From NCBI GenBank assembly GCA_018716805.1, contig DVJL01000032.1:1-64000 (forward strand): a stretch of 64,000 bases of DNA, read 5' to 3'. The DNA comes from Candidatus Faecivicinus avistercoris. GTDB lineage: Bacteria; Bacillota; Clostridia; Christensenellales; Aristaeellaceae. Under the pieces are notes generated by a model. That model made no database searches and was not told the DNA's origin. It worked only from the letters and a program-made list of their open reading frames with translations. A program made the translations under genes and the position numbers. Shown here in pieces: positions 45,313 to 53,188 of this stretch (its first letter is position 1; each line of letters opens with the position of its first letter).

Positions 45313-46038
45313 CTATTCCCTCCCCTTATTCTTGCCTTCCAGCCGGCGCATCAGTTCCGAAAGCTCCGCGGCGGTCAGCATCCGCCACTGTCCCGGCTTC
45401 AGTCCGCCCAAGCGGATGTTCATGATCCGCACGCGCCTGAGCGAAACCACCCTGCAGCCCAGCGCCTCGCACATCCGGCGAATCTGGCGGTTCAGCCCCT
45501 GTACGAGCACGATGTTGAACGACCGCTCGCCCGTGCGCCGCACGCGGCAGGGCAGCGTCACCGTATCCAGTATCGGCACGCCCGCCGACATCTTCTCCAC
45601 GAACGACGGCGTCACCGGCCGGTCGATCACGACCTCGTACTCCTTCTCGTGCCTGCCCGCCGCGCGCAGGATTCGGTTGACGATTTCGCCATCGCTGGTC
45701 AGCAGCAACAGCCCCTGCGAATCCTTGTCCAGACGGCCGATTGGGAACACGCGCTCCGGATAGCCGAGGTAATCCACCACGTTCATCGGCTCGCGCGGGT
45801 CGGCCGTGCAGACGATGCCCACCGGCTTGTTCAGCGCAATGTAGACCTTTTCACAGCGCCCGGCCAGCGCTCTGCCGTCCACCAGAACTTCCATTCCGGG
45901 TTCGACGCGGTCGCCCAGGCCGCCGGCGCGCCCATCGATCCAAACGCGCCCTTCGGCGATGAGGCGGTCCGCCTCGCGCCGCGAGCAGTAGCCGCTGTCC
46001 GCGATGAACTTGTTCAGCCGAACGCCCCGATCCTCCAA
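45313..46038 (-). CDS. RluF/RluB-family pseudouridine synthase
   Basis: A 241-residue rsuA-family synthase. Residues 6-50 are an S4 RNA-binding domain (RLNKFIADSGYCSRREAD), followed by a catalytic domain with VFPIGRLDKDSQGLLLLTSDG (the catalytic Asp in GRLDKDS) and LNRQIRRMCEALGC. It pairs best with RluF by motif, modifying U2604-type sites in 23S rRNA. The start is probably TTG at 46038, ten bases after AAGGAG; no ATG lies in a suitable place. Confidence 0.85.
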   Translation of the reverse strand: MEDRGVRLNKFIADSGYCSRREADRLIAEGRVWIDGRAGGLGDRVEPGMEVLVDGRALAGRCEKVYIALNKPVGIVCTADPREPMNVVDYLGYPERVFPIGRLDKDSQGLLLLTSDGEIVNRILRAAGRHEKEYEVVIDRPVTPSFVEKMSAGVPILDTVTLPCRVRRTGERSFNIVLVQGLNRQIRRMCEALGCRVVSLRRVRIMNIRLGGLKPGQWRMLTAAELSELMRRLEGKNKGRE

Positions 46039-46149
46039 AGCGCACACTCTCCTTCCAGACAAAGACCAAATCCCGCCGTCCGGCGGGGTGCAGCAAAAAC
46101 GAATCGGCGAAGTCCCACTCCTCCGTTGGCCTGACTGAAGTCCGCCGCG

Positions 46150-46665
46150 TCACACATAGTCCTGCCAGTCTCCTTCGGGCTGTGCGCCCGTCAGGCTGCC
46201 CTCGCCGCACAGGCCGGGAAAGCCCTGCTGCCGGAGCGCCTCGTAGAGCACGATTGCGACGGAATTCGACAAATTCAGCGACCGCGCTTCCGGCCGCATC
46301 GGAATTCGGATACAGCGGTCGTAATGCTCTGAAAGCATCGCTTCGGGCAAGCCCTTTGTCTCGCGGCCAAATACGAGAAAATCCCCATCGGCGTAGCGCA
46401 CGCCAGCGTAGTCGCGCGGAGACTTCGTCGAAGTGAACCAGAAATTGGCCTCCGGATAGGCTGCGCGGAACGCCGCCCAGCTCTCGTGCACCTCCAGCTT
46501 CATCAACCGCCAGTAATCCAGTCCGGCGCGCTTCAAGTATTTGTCCGACAGCTCAAAGCCCAGCGGTTCGATCAGATGCAGCATCGCGCCGGTCGCCGCA
46601 CACGTTCGGGCGATGTTGCCCGTGTTCTGCGGGATCTCCGGATGAACCAGCACAATGTGCATCAT
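46150..46665 (-). CDS. trmL: tRNA (cytidine(34)-2'-O)-methyltransferase
   Basis: A 171-residue SPOUT methyltransferase, normal for TrmL. N-terminus MHIVLVHPEIPQNTGNIART, then the trefoil knot with FLVFGRETKGLPEAML and IRIPMRPEARSLNLSNSVAI. It methylates the ribose at the wobble position of tRNA Leu isoacceptors. The ATG overlaps the HAD gene stop (ATGA). Confidence 0.93.
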   Translation of the reverse strand: MMHIVLVHPEIPQNTGNIARTCAATGAMLHLIEPLGFELSDKYLKRAGLDYWRLMKLEVHESWAAFRAAYPEANFWFTSTKSPRDYAGVRYADGDFLVFGRETKGLPEAMLSEHYDRCIRIPMRPEARSLNLSNSVAIVLYEALRQQGFPGLCGEGSLTGAQPEGDWQDYV

Positions 46666-47483
46666 GCGATTTCCCCCTTCAGCGCGCGCTCAATCGTCTG
46701 CGCGACGCCGTCCTGCGCGCATTCCGGCGCAATGATCCACGCGATCGCGCGAAGCTCCGGCACCGCGTTTTCCACCGCAACCGGCCAGCCGACTGCATCG
46801 AGCATGGAGAGATCGTTCAGATTGTCGCCAAATGCCATGCACGCCTCGCGCGCAATCCCCAACCGGCTCGCCAGCCATTGAACCGCCGCGCCCTTGCCAC
46901 AGCCGGCGGACATCACTTCCAAGTTGTCAGCATAGGCGCTCGAGACGCTGAAGCCCGCTTCCACCAGCTCTGCGCGCAGTTTTGCGAGCACGGCCGGATC
47001 GTCGCCGTACGCCTCCAACTTGTAGGGAAAAGTCAGCCCCCGCGACTCAAACAGGCTGCGATCGTCGTTGACCATGTGATAGGCGCCGCCGAGATAGTCG
47101 CCGAGCCCGTGCACGGGGCGCTTCAACGCGGCCGTATTCACGCGATAGACCGCGTTTCGCACAAACGAATTCGCCATCACATCGTACCGGCGGATGATCT
47201 CATAGGCCCTCCACGCGGCGTCCCGCGACATCACCCATTCCATCAGCGGCTTCCCCGCCATATCCACCACGGCGCCGCCATTGGCGATGATCATGTATCC
47301 ATCGCGCAGCTCGAGCCGGTCGGCGATCTCCTTCGCGGAGACATACCAGCGCCCGCTGGCGATCACAAATGGCACGCCCTGCTCGCCGCACAGCCGCACG
47401 GCCGCGCGCGTCCGCTGCGAGATCTCGCCTCCGCGCGGCAGAATCGTGCCGTCCACATCCGAGGCAATGAATCGAATGCCCAT
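46662..47483 (-). CDS. HAD-superfamily hydrolase (Cof type)
   Basis: A 273-residue phosphatase: motif I ASDVDGTIL near the start, C-terminal motif MAFGDNLNDLSML and the cap-associated VENAVPELR segment. It is longer than the Cof-type protein at 42.2 kb. Substrate unknown. It lies between RluA and TrmL genes and overlaps the latter by 4 bases. Confidence 0.88.
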   Translation of the reverse strand: MGIRFIASDVDGTILPRGGEISQRTRAAVRLCGEQGVPFVIASGRWYVSAKEIADRLELRDGYMIIANGGAVVDMAGKPLMEWVMSRDAAWRAYEIIRRYDVMANSFVRNAVYRVNTAALKRPVHGLGDYLGGAYHMVNDDRSLFESRGLTFPYKLEAYGDDPAVLAKLRAELVEAGFSVSSAYADNLEVMSAGCGKGAAVQWLASRLGIAREACMAFGDNLNDLSMLDAVGWPVAVENAVPELRAIAWIIAPECAQDGVAQTIERALKGEIA

Positions 47484-47487
47484 CCTC

Positions 47488-48354
47488 TTAACCTCCGTTT
47501 TCCCACCATGCCGGCGGCGGCGCGGCGAATTGCATGCCGCGGTAGTCCGCCAGCGGGCTGTCCGAATCGATTTCCAGTTCGCCGCACCACAGACGAAGCG
47601 GCCCGGGCGCGCGTCGGTTCAGCGCGCGGTCGCCATACCGGTCGTCGCCGAGCAGCGGATGCCCGAAGTCCGCCATGTGCGCGCGCAACTGATGCGTCCG
47701 CCCCGTCACAGGCTCCAGCAGCACGCGCGCAATGCCGCCCGCCTCATCGATCACGCGGTAGCGCGTTTCAATTTCCTTCGCGCCCTTCTCCCGGTGATGG
47801 ACGACGCGGACCTCTGCCCGCCGCGCATCCTTGCACAGCCACGCCCGCAGCACGCCCTCTGAGCGCTCAAATCCGCCCGACGCCAGCGCGAAGTAGCGCT
47901 TTCGCAGCGCATGGATGCGGAACGCCTCGAGCGCCTGTGCCGCCGTTCGGTCGTCGAGCGCGAGCATGACCAGCCCGCCCGTGGCCGCGTCGAGCCTGTG
48001 GCAGAGCTGCGCGCCCGGATGCACCGCGCTGACGCGCGCGAGCAGCGTGTCTGCGCCGACGCCGTCGCGATCGACGTCCACCGGCAGCCCCTGCGGCTTG
48101 ACGGCCACCGCGAGACGGCCGTCGTCAAACGCGAACACGGCCTTATCGGGCAGATATGCGTCCGGCAGGTAGAGCGCCAGCCGATCGCCGCCCGCAACCA
48201 TCGCATCCGCGCCGCAGCGCGCGCCGTTGACCTTCGCATCCCGGCGCTTGAGCAGATCGCGCACCGCCCGCGCAGGCACCATCGGCCACGCGCGGCGAAT
48301 ATAGCGCTCGAGCGGCATTCGCGGCACGCCTGCGGGCACATCGTGTTGAATCAT
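47488..48354 (-). CDS. RluA-family pseudouridine synthase
   Basis: A 288-residue enzyme. An S4-like N-terminus (LERYIRRAWPMVPARAVRDL) precedes the catalytic domain with GAQLCHRLDAATGGLVMLA (catalytic Asp in HRLDAATGG) and PVTGRTHQLRAHMA. RluA-type enzymes modify 23S rRNA or tRNA. The chosen ATG has GGAGGGG nine bases upstream. It heads the seven-gene operon RluA-HAD-TrmL-RluF-RlmI-GNAT-GNAT. Confidence 0.88.
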   Translation of the reverse strand: MIQHDVPAGVPRMPLERYIRRAWPMVPARAVRDLLKRRDAKVNGARCGADAMVAGGDRLALYLPDAYLPDKAVFAFDDGRLAVAVKPQGLPVDVDRDGVGADTLLARVSAVHPGAQLCHRLDAATGGLVMLALDDRTAAQALEAFRIHALRKRYFALASGGFERSEGVLRAWLCKDARRAEVRVVHHREKGAKEIETRYRVIDEAGGIARVLLEPVTGRTHQLRAHMADFGHPLLGDDRYGDRALNRRAPGPLRLWCGELEIDSDSPLADYRGMQFAAPPPAWWENGG

Positions 48355-48403
48355 CGGGAAATACCCCTCCACGGCGAAAAGTGAAAGCAAACTCACCGCA
48401 TTT

Positions 48404-48432
48404 ACTATACCGGATTTTTCACCTGCGCGCAA
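48404..48432 (-). promoter_or_regulatory. Possible promoter of the RluA operon
   Basis: On the minus strand TATAGT is preceded at 17 bases by TTGCGC; both are in a short AT-richer patch about 50 bases upstream of the RluA start. The -35 match is weak. Confidence 0.45.
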
Positions 48433-48469
48433 GCGAGTTTGCGTTATGCATCGCTTTTCGGCGCAGTAA

Positions 48470-48493
48470 AAAGCAGACGGCGATCGCCGTCCG
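48470..48493 (-). terminator. Terminator of the GNAT/membrane operon
   Basis: A perfect palindrome (GACGGCGATCGCCGTC) is followed on the minus strand by TGCTTTTTAC. Confidence 0.75.
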
Positions 48494-48506
48494 CCCATGT
48501 CTGCGG

Positions 48507-49049
48507 TCAATGCAGGGTGTCGTTGAGGCGCACCATGTGAATGTGATCCTCCCACACGCCGTTGATTTTTAGATATGCCCGCGAATATCCTTCATTGACG
48601 AAGCCGTTCTTCTCCAATACGCGCAGGGACGCGCCGTTTCGCGGCATGACGTTCGCCTCAATGCGGTGCAGCTGCAATTCATCAAATGCAAAGCACACCG
48701 TCCGGCCGACCGCAGCGGACATATAGCCGCGGTTGAGATGCGCCGCATCGAGCTTGTATCCGAGAAACGCCGAGAGAAATACGCCTCGGACGACGTTGTT
48801 CAGTCCGATCGCGCCGATGACTTCTCCCGGTGCTCCGGAAAGCTGGATGTAAAAGCGAAACGCCGTTCCCGCCTCGCGGTCGCGCAGCTCGCGGCGGATC
48901 GCCTCGCGCTGATGTGCTTCCGTATAGAACGCCTCATCCCGCTCGGGTTCAAACGCCCGCAGGAAATCGCGGTTGCGCCGGTAATACGCGGCGACCGCCT
49001 CCGCGAGCGATTCATCGGGCGCAACGAGGCGGATTTCATCCCTTTCCAT
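48507..49049 (-). CDS. GNAT acetyltransferase (RimJ/RimL type)
   Basis: A 180-residue acetyltransferase. Motifs: RLVAPDESLAEAV at the start, acetyl-CoA region LGYKLDAAHLNRGYMSAAV and NVMPRNGASLRVLEKNGF near the C-terminus, both RimJ/RimL-like. Substrate unknown. Its ATG overlaps the stop of the upstream membrane-protein gene by one base (TGATG). Confidence 0.87.
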   Translation of the reverse strand: MERDEIRLVAPDESLAEAVAAYYRRNRDFLRAFEPERDEAFYTEAHQREAIRRELRDREAGTAFRFYIQLSGAPGEVIGAIGLNNVVRGVFLSAFLGYKLDAAHLNRGYMSAAVGRTVCFAFDELQLHRIEANVMPRNGASLRVLEKNGFVNEGYSRAYLKINGVWEDHIHMVRLNDTLH

Positions 49050-49576
49050 CACACGCCTGCTTCTGAAGTCTGCTTTGCGCGCGCCTTTTTCTTGGGATGC
49101 GCCGCCGCCGTCAGCGCCGTTCGGATCTCGTCGTCGGGCTGAAGGACGAAGATGGCGATCCGATTGCCGTCGTTATAGGCGACCGCAAACGGCTCGATCG
49201 GGCAGCGCGGGCGAACTGCCCGCTGCACGCGCGCATCCGGATAGCGCTTTCGCACCACTTCGGGCGCGCCGGCAAAGGCGACGTTGTTCAGATAGATTTC
49301 GCGCATCGCGCGCTCATAGCGGCCATAGGCGAACGTCACTTTGAGCATTACGCCGTTGAGCGCGTAAGTATAGCTCATGATGAACCGGCGCGTCGTCCAC
49401 AGCGCGACGCCGATGCCCACCACCCAGAACGCGATCGAAGCGGCCGCCGCGCCAATCCACGGCGAAAGCAGCTGCAGCACGACGGATGCCAGCACGATCA
49501 CGGCGATCAGTCCCAGCACGACGAGCACGCCCTGAATCGCCTTAAGCGGCGGGTTCTGCACTTTCTGCAGGTGCAT
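49049..49576 (-). CDS. Two-helix membrane protein with PH-like cytosolic part
   Basis: A 175-residue protein with two membrane segments near the start (AIQGVLVVLGLIAVIVLASVV and ASIAFWVVGIGVALW), then a beta-rich region (TRRFIMSYTYALNGVMLKVTF; IYLNNVAFAG; IAIFVLQPDDEI) resembling bacterial PH domains, and a basic C-terminus (KKKARAK). Role unknown. It overlaps the upstream gene by 35 bases; GGAGGG is placed 5-8 bases before the ATG. Confidence 0.72.
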   Translation of the reverse strand: MHLQKVQNPPLKAIQGVLVVLGLIAVIVLASVVLQLLSPWIGAAAASIAFWVVGIGVALWTTRRFIMSYTYALNGVMLKVTFAYGRYERAMREIYLNNVAFAGAPEVVRKRYPDARVQRAVRPRCPIEPFAVAYNDGNRIAIFVLQPDDEIRTALTAAAHPKKKARAKQTSEAGV

Positions 49577-50225
49577 CGTATCCCTCCAGCAGCCGCTCGA
49601 CGACGTATTCCGCCACCTCGAGCGAAGTGTCGATGTTGGTTCCATTTGCAGCAATGATCAGCACAGCGCCCTCGTTCGGCATGCTTCCCGTCTCGGAAAG
49701 GGCGGTTACGCTGTCCAACCGCAGGCCGCCGGTATATGTCTCGCCTGTCTCCTCGTCGTAGACGGTGACCGGCTCCAGATCGCAGTCCGCCATCCAGCCT
49801 GCGGCGAGATAGTCATCCAGCGGTTCGCACGCGCCGGCCCTCATGATGTACTCCGCGGCGATATCCGAGGCGAGATAGACGTCGCCGTCGCCGACGGCCA
49901 TGCGCGTGACCAGAAGATAACTGCTGGTATAGTCCTGCTCCGGATCGTTGTACAGAATCGTCTCAAAGCGCACGTCTTCCAGCGTCTCATCCACGCCCTG
50001 GCCATAGACGAGCGCGTCGTCTGCAAGGGCGTCCAGCGGTTCTGCGCTCGCAAGGGAATCCACCAGATAGATCAGCACTTCGCGTTCATCGGGAATCTGC
50101 GGGCGGGTCGTCGTGTACAGCAGGTTGGTCAACAGTACGGCGACGACGATGCCAATGATATAAAAGCCCGCGCACTTGCGAAAATGTTCCTTCAACCGGA
50201 ACCAAGACAGGCCCGAAAGCGGCAT
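49542..50225 (-). CDS. Single-pass membrane protein of unknown function
   Basis: A 227-residue protein with one membrane segment near residue 20-40 (GFYIIGIVVAVLLTNLLYTT) and an acidic extracytoplasmic part (about 45-227). The outer part reads as mixed alpha/beta (EVLIYLVDSLASAEP, VLIIAANGTNIDTSLEVAEY). No motif recognised. GGAGG lies seven bases before the ATG. It opens a three-gene operon with the PH-like and GNAT genes. Confidence 0.72.
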   Translation of the reverse strand: MPLSGLSWFRLKEHFRKCAGFYIIGIVVAVLLTNLLYTTTRPQIPDEREVLIYLVDSLASAEPLDALADDALVYGQGVDETLEDVRFETILYNDPEQDYTSSYLLVTRMAVGDGDVYLASDIAAEYIMRAGACEPLDDYLAAGWMADCDLEPVTVYDEETGETYTGGLRLDSVTALSETGSMPNEGAVLIIAANGTNIDTSLEVAEYVVERLLEGYDAPAESAEPAA

Positions 50226-50364
50226 GAACAGACCTCCATTTATTCTCAACATCAAAACCGGATTTGCATAGAAATTCGGCAATTCCCTTGTATTATAGCG
50301 CATTTGAAAGTTCAGGGCAAGCGCTTCCCGGCAAAAAAATTGTGTCAGTTTCGACAATCCGCGC

Positions 50365-50400
50365 AAAAATGCACCCCGCCTCCCAATGAGCGCGGGGTGT
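50365..50400 (-). terminator. Terminator of the HPr-like gene
   Basis: CACCCCGC and GCGGGGTG form a stem, followed on the minus strand by CATTTTTG. Confidence 0.8.
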
Positions 50401-50459
50401 CTTCTACGCATCCTATGTATCTCAAGCGGCCGCAGACAGGCCGTTCTTCGTTCGTGCAG

Positions 50460-50690
50460 TCAGCCGATGATGAAGGGTTTGAGCTCCTCCATGAGGTCGT
50501 CGCAGTGATCGGAGTAAACCTCGAGCGTGATCGGCTTGGAGAGGTCGAGGCTGAAGATGCCGAGGATGGACTTGCCGTCCACGACATGGCGTCCCACGCG
50601 AAGATCAATGTCGTAGGGATACCGATTGGCAATGTTGACGAAGGACTTCACGTTTTCTGCCAGACTCAGCTTGATATTGACTGCTTTCAT
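50460..50690 (-). CDS. HPr-like protein without the active-site histidine
   Basis: A 76-residue protein of HPr length. The C-terminal HPr signature GKSILGIFSLDLS (with the Ser46 equivalent) is present, but the region corresponding to His15 (usually GLHARPA) reads SLAENVKSFV, so PTS phosphotransfer is not possible. It may be a Crh-like regulatory paralogue acting through the serine site. The ATG has GAGGG eight bases upstream; it is a single-gene transcript with its own terminator. Confidence 0.82.
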   Translation of the reverse strand: MKAVNIKLSLAENVKSFVNIANRYPYDIDLRVGRHVVDGKSILGIFSLDLSKPITLEVYSDHCDDLMEELKPFIIG

Positions 50691-50862
50691 GGTGCGTTCC
50701 CTCACTTAATTTGCAGATTGCAGTTTGCGTTCGCCGCTGTATATAGCATAACGCCAGTTGCCGCAAATTTCAAGGAAGTTCAAGTAAACTCGCAGTTTGT
50801 TTCATATTTTAACGAAGCAACTCTCCCCCAGGGCGCTGTCGCCGAAGATCGTATCTGAACAC

Positions 50863-50896
50863 GCAAAACCGCCGGGAATGGCGCAGCATCCCCGGC
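50863..50896 (-). terminator. Terminator of the L,D-transpeptidase gene
   Basis: GCCGGGGATG and CATTCCCGGC form a stem with a CTGCGC loop, followed on the minus strand by GGTTTTGCG. Confidence 0.78.
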
Positions 50897-50911
50897 TGGT
50901 CGCTGAATGGA

Positions 50912-52828
50912 TCAGATGTAGTCCTCCGTCAGCACGAATTGCAGATCCTCGTTGCGCATGTAGCCGCGATTTCCCTGGAAGTCGATCAGGCTCCAGTCGT
51001 CGTCGGCCTCGACGACGGTGACCTCCGTGCCGTCGGGCAGATAGCCGATCTTCTCCGCATCGTCGGAATCGAGGTCGAATACGTCCGAGGTGCCCTCGTC
51101 GCCGCCCTGCACGATGGCCGTCACCGAGCCGACGAAGCCTTCGTCGACCGTCGCGGCGTCCACCGACGTCTCTTCGCCAAACAGGTCGTCCGGGCCGGAC
51201 CAGAACTCGAGATAGTCGTTCATGAGATAGCCGCTGCCCGAATCGCACTCAACCAGCGACCATTCGGCGCTCTTGAGCAGCACTTTCAGCTCGCTGCCGT
51301 TGGCAAGCGTGGTGACGACGTCGGCCGATGTGGACGGCGTGCTGCGCAGATTGAGCAGCGTGCCCTCCGAGCCGGTGTTCACCGTCGCATACTGCGAAAT
51401 GCCCTCATAGTCGTCGAGGGAACCGTCGTTGGCCAGATAATTGGCAAACGTCTCCGCCGGGAACGGCGCGCCTGCTTCGTATTCCTCGAGCGTATAGCCG
51501 ATGGTATAGACCTGGTCGCCACCCACTTCGGTAAACGTCAGCGTGATCGTATCCGACGTGGTGAATTGCAGAAAGATATTCTTCATGTAGCCGACGGTGT
51601 CGCCGTACTGGATCTTCGACCACTCGTCGCCCTTTTCCAACAGCAGCAGCTGTTCGCCGTCCGTCACCTTGTCGAGCGCTTCGCTGTCCGTGCTGGCGCG
51701 CTCGCGAATGCGCACGCGGACGCTGGAATCGACCACCGCCATCTGGATGCTCTGCGTATTGCGCTCGCAGGTGTATTCGCTGCCGAGGAAGAGCGCCTCG
51801 ACCTTGCCGGCCTCGTAGTAGATCGCCTGCTGTACCTCGGTGGTCACCGTGCTCGACACGGCGTAACCGTAGACCTGCTGAAACAGGTTGACTGCTTCGA
51901 TGACGTCCACGTCGTAGATGCTGTCCAGATCGCCGTCATAGAGCGAGAGCGTTTGCAGATTTTCCTGCAGTTCAAGCACGACGGGGCCGCTCATGCCTTC
52001 GGTGAGATCGATGTTCATCGCCGTAGGCGCATCGGAAGAGTAGATGATTTCCTTCAGTTCCGGGGTCGTATAACCAGTCTCCTCCACGCCCAGCGCCTTC
52101 TGCAGCTGCTTGACGGCGTTGATCGTCGATGTGCGGTAGGTGCCCGTGATCTCGTCGGAATAAAAGCCCAGCGCGCGCAGGCGGTACTGCAGATCCTCAA
52201 CCTCTGGCCCGGTGCTGAACCGGCCGAGCGCGTCGGGATCGTCGGGAATGCCGAGGAAGTCGTCGTAGCTCAGACCGTTTTCGTTGGTGTAGGAAGATTC
52301 ATACAGCAAGGCCCGCAGTTCCTCATCCGGTTCGTTGCTGGAATAGATCCGCACCGTCGTCCCCGCCAGGCAATTCTCGGCGATAAACTGCGCATCTTCC
52401 ACCCGCAGGCGAATGCACCCGTGCGAAGCGGGGTAGCCAAATTCTTCCAGGCCGGATTTGCTGATCGTGGACTCCCGCTGCTGGCTATATGGAATGGAGT
52501 GGAACAGAATGCCCTTGTAGATGCGGGTCGCGTACTTGGCATAGCACTTGAAGGTATAAAAATAATACCATTCTTCGCGCTCGCTGCTGCGCTGCTTTTC
52601 CGGCAGCGTATAGGTGCCCTCCGGCGTGGAATCGTTCAGGCCGGTCGAGCAGAGCATCTGCCGAACGACGCTGCCGTCGGCCGTGCTGTAGACGGTGACG
52701 ATCTGGTTGGTGAGATCCACGGCGATGGCATAGGGCATGTCTTCCGCATGGGCAGCGGAAAACGCAGGCAGGATGCCGATGCCGACGACGATTGCCAGAA
52801 AAAAAGAAGCCATCCTTTTCCAGAACAT
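50912..52828 (-). CDS. Secreted L,D-transpeptidase with two peptidoglycan-binding and SH3-type domains
   Basis: A 638-residue exported protein (signal peptide ending AHA near residue 29). Residues about 30-165 are a YkuD L,D-transpeptidase with the catalytic motif SHGCIRLRVED (Cys intact). Two peptidoglycan-binding type 1 repeats follow (about 205-265, EVEDLQYRLRALGFYSD; about 275-340, GPVVLELQENLQTLSLYDG). Three or more SH3-type modules come after (VRVRIRERASTDSEAL; LLNLRSTPSTSADVV; IGYLPDGTEVTVVEADD). It makes 3-3 crosslinks or attaches proteins in the wall. The ATG is preceded by GGAGGG and a good promoter. Confidence 0.92.
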   Translation of the reverse strand: MFWKRMASFFLAIVVGIGILPAFSAAHAEDMPYAIAVDLTNQIVTVYSTADGSVVRQMLCSTGLNDSTPEGTYTLPEKQRSSEREEWYYFYTFKCYAKYATRIYKGILFHSIPYSQQRESTISKSGLEEFGYPASHGCIRLRVEDAQFIAENCLAGTTVRIYSSNEPDEELRALLYESSYTNENGLSYDDFLGIPDDPDALGRFSTGPEVEDLQYRLRALGFYSDEITGTYRTSTINAVKQLQKALGVEETGYTTPELKEIIYSSDAPTAMNIDLTEGMSGPVVLELQENLQTLSLYDGDLDSIYDVDVIEAVNLFQQVYGYAVSSTVTTEVQQAIYYEAGKVEALFLGSEYTCERNTQSIQMAVVDSSVRVRIRERASTDSEALDKVTDGEQLLLLEKGDEWSKIQYGDTVGYMKNIFLQFTTSDTITLTFTEVGGDQVYTIGYTLEEYEAGAPFPAETFANYLANDGSLDDYEGISQYATVNTGSEGTLLNLRSTPSTSADVVTTLANGSELKVLLKSAEWSLVECDSGSGYLMNDYLEFWSGPDDLFGEETSVDAATVDEGFVGSVTAIVQGGDEGTSDVFDLDSDDAEKIGYLPDGTEVTVVEADDDWSLIDFQGNRGYMRNEDLQFVLTEDYI

Positions 52829-52858
52829 GACAACAACCCTCCGCACAATGTTGTCAAA

Positions 52859-52887
52859 ATTATATCATATTCCTCTCTTATTTTCAA
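52859..52887 (-). promoter_or_regulatory. SigA-type promoter of the L,D-transpeptidase gene
   Basis: On the minus strand TTGAAA and TATAAT are exactly 17 bases apart, about 30 bases upstream of the ATG. Confidence 0.75.
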
Positions 52888-53125
52888 CGACCTTTTTCGC
52901 TCGATTCCCGTACCGCATTGTAAATATTTTCCACCGCAGGCGCGCATTGTCCGCGGATGATCTCCACAAGCCTGCCTTCTGTATTCTTTGCAGACGCGCC
53001 GGAATCCCGGCGCGCCACGTTCAGCTCGCCTCAGCGCCGGGGATACCGCGCGAAACCGCCTCGGCATTCCTTTCCGGAAAATGCTGGTCACTCGTGAATC
53101 AACTGCCAGTCGAAAACTCTGGCCT

Positions 53126-53158
53126 GAAAAAAACCCCGTCTCCATATGGAAACGGGGC
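53126..53158 (-). terminator. Rho-independent terminator of the Cys/His-repeat gene
   Basis: CCCCGTTTCC and GGAGACGGGG form a strong stem, followed on the minus strand by seven T. Confidence 0.88.
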
Positions 53159-53188
53159 TCGGAGTATTTTTTCTGGAAAATGCCGCCA

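Larger units (their letters stand above)
52829..53188 (-). other. Intergenic region with promoter, palindrome and terminator
   Basis: No gene seen. It contains the promoter of the transpeptidase gene (52859-52887), a GCATTCCTTTCCGGAAAATGC imperfect palindrome near 53075-53095, and the terminator of the Cys/His-repeat gene (53126-53158). Confidence 0.6.
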
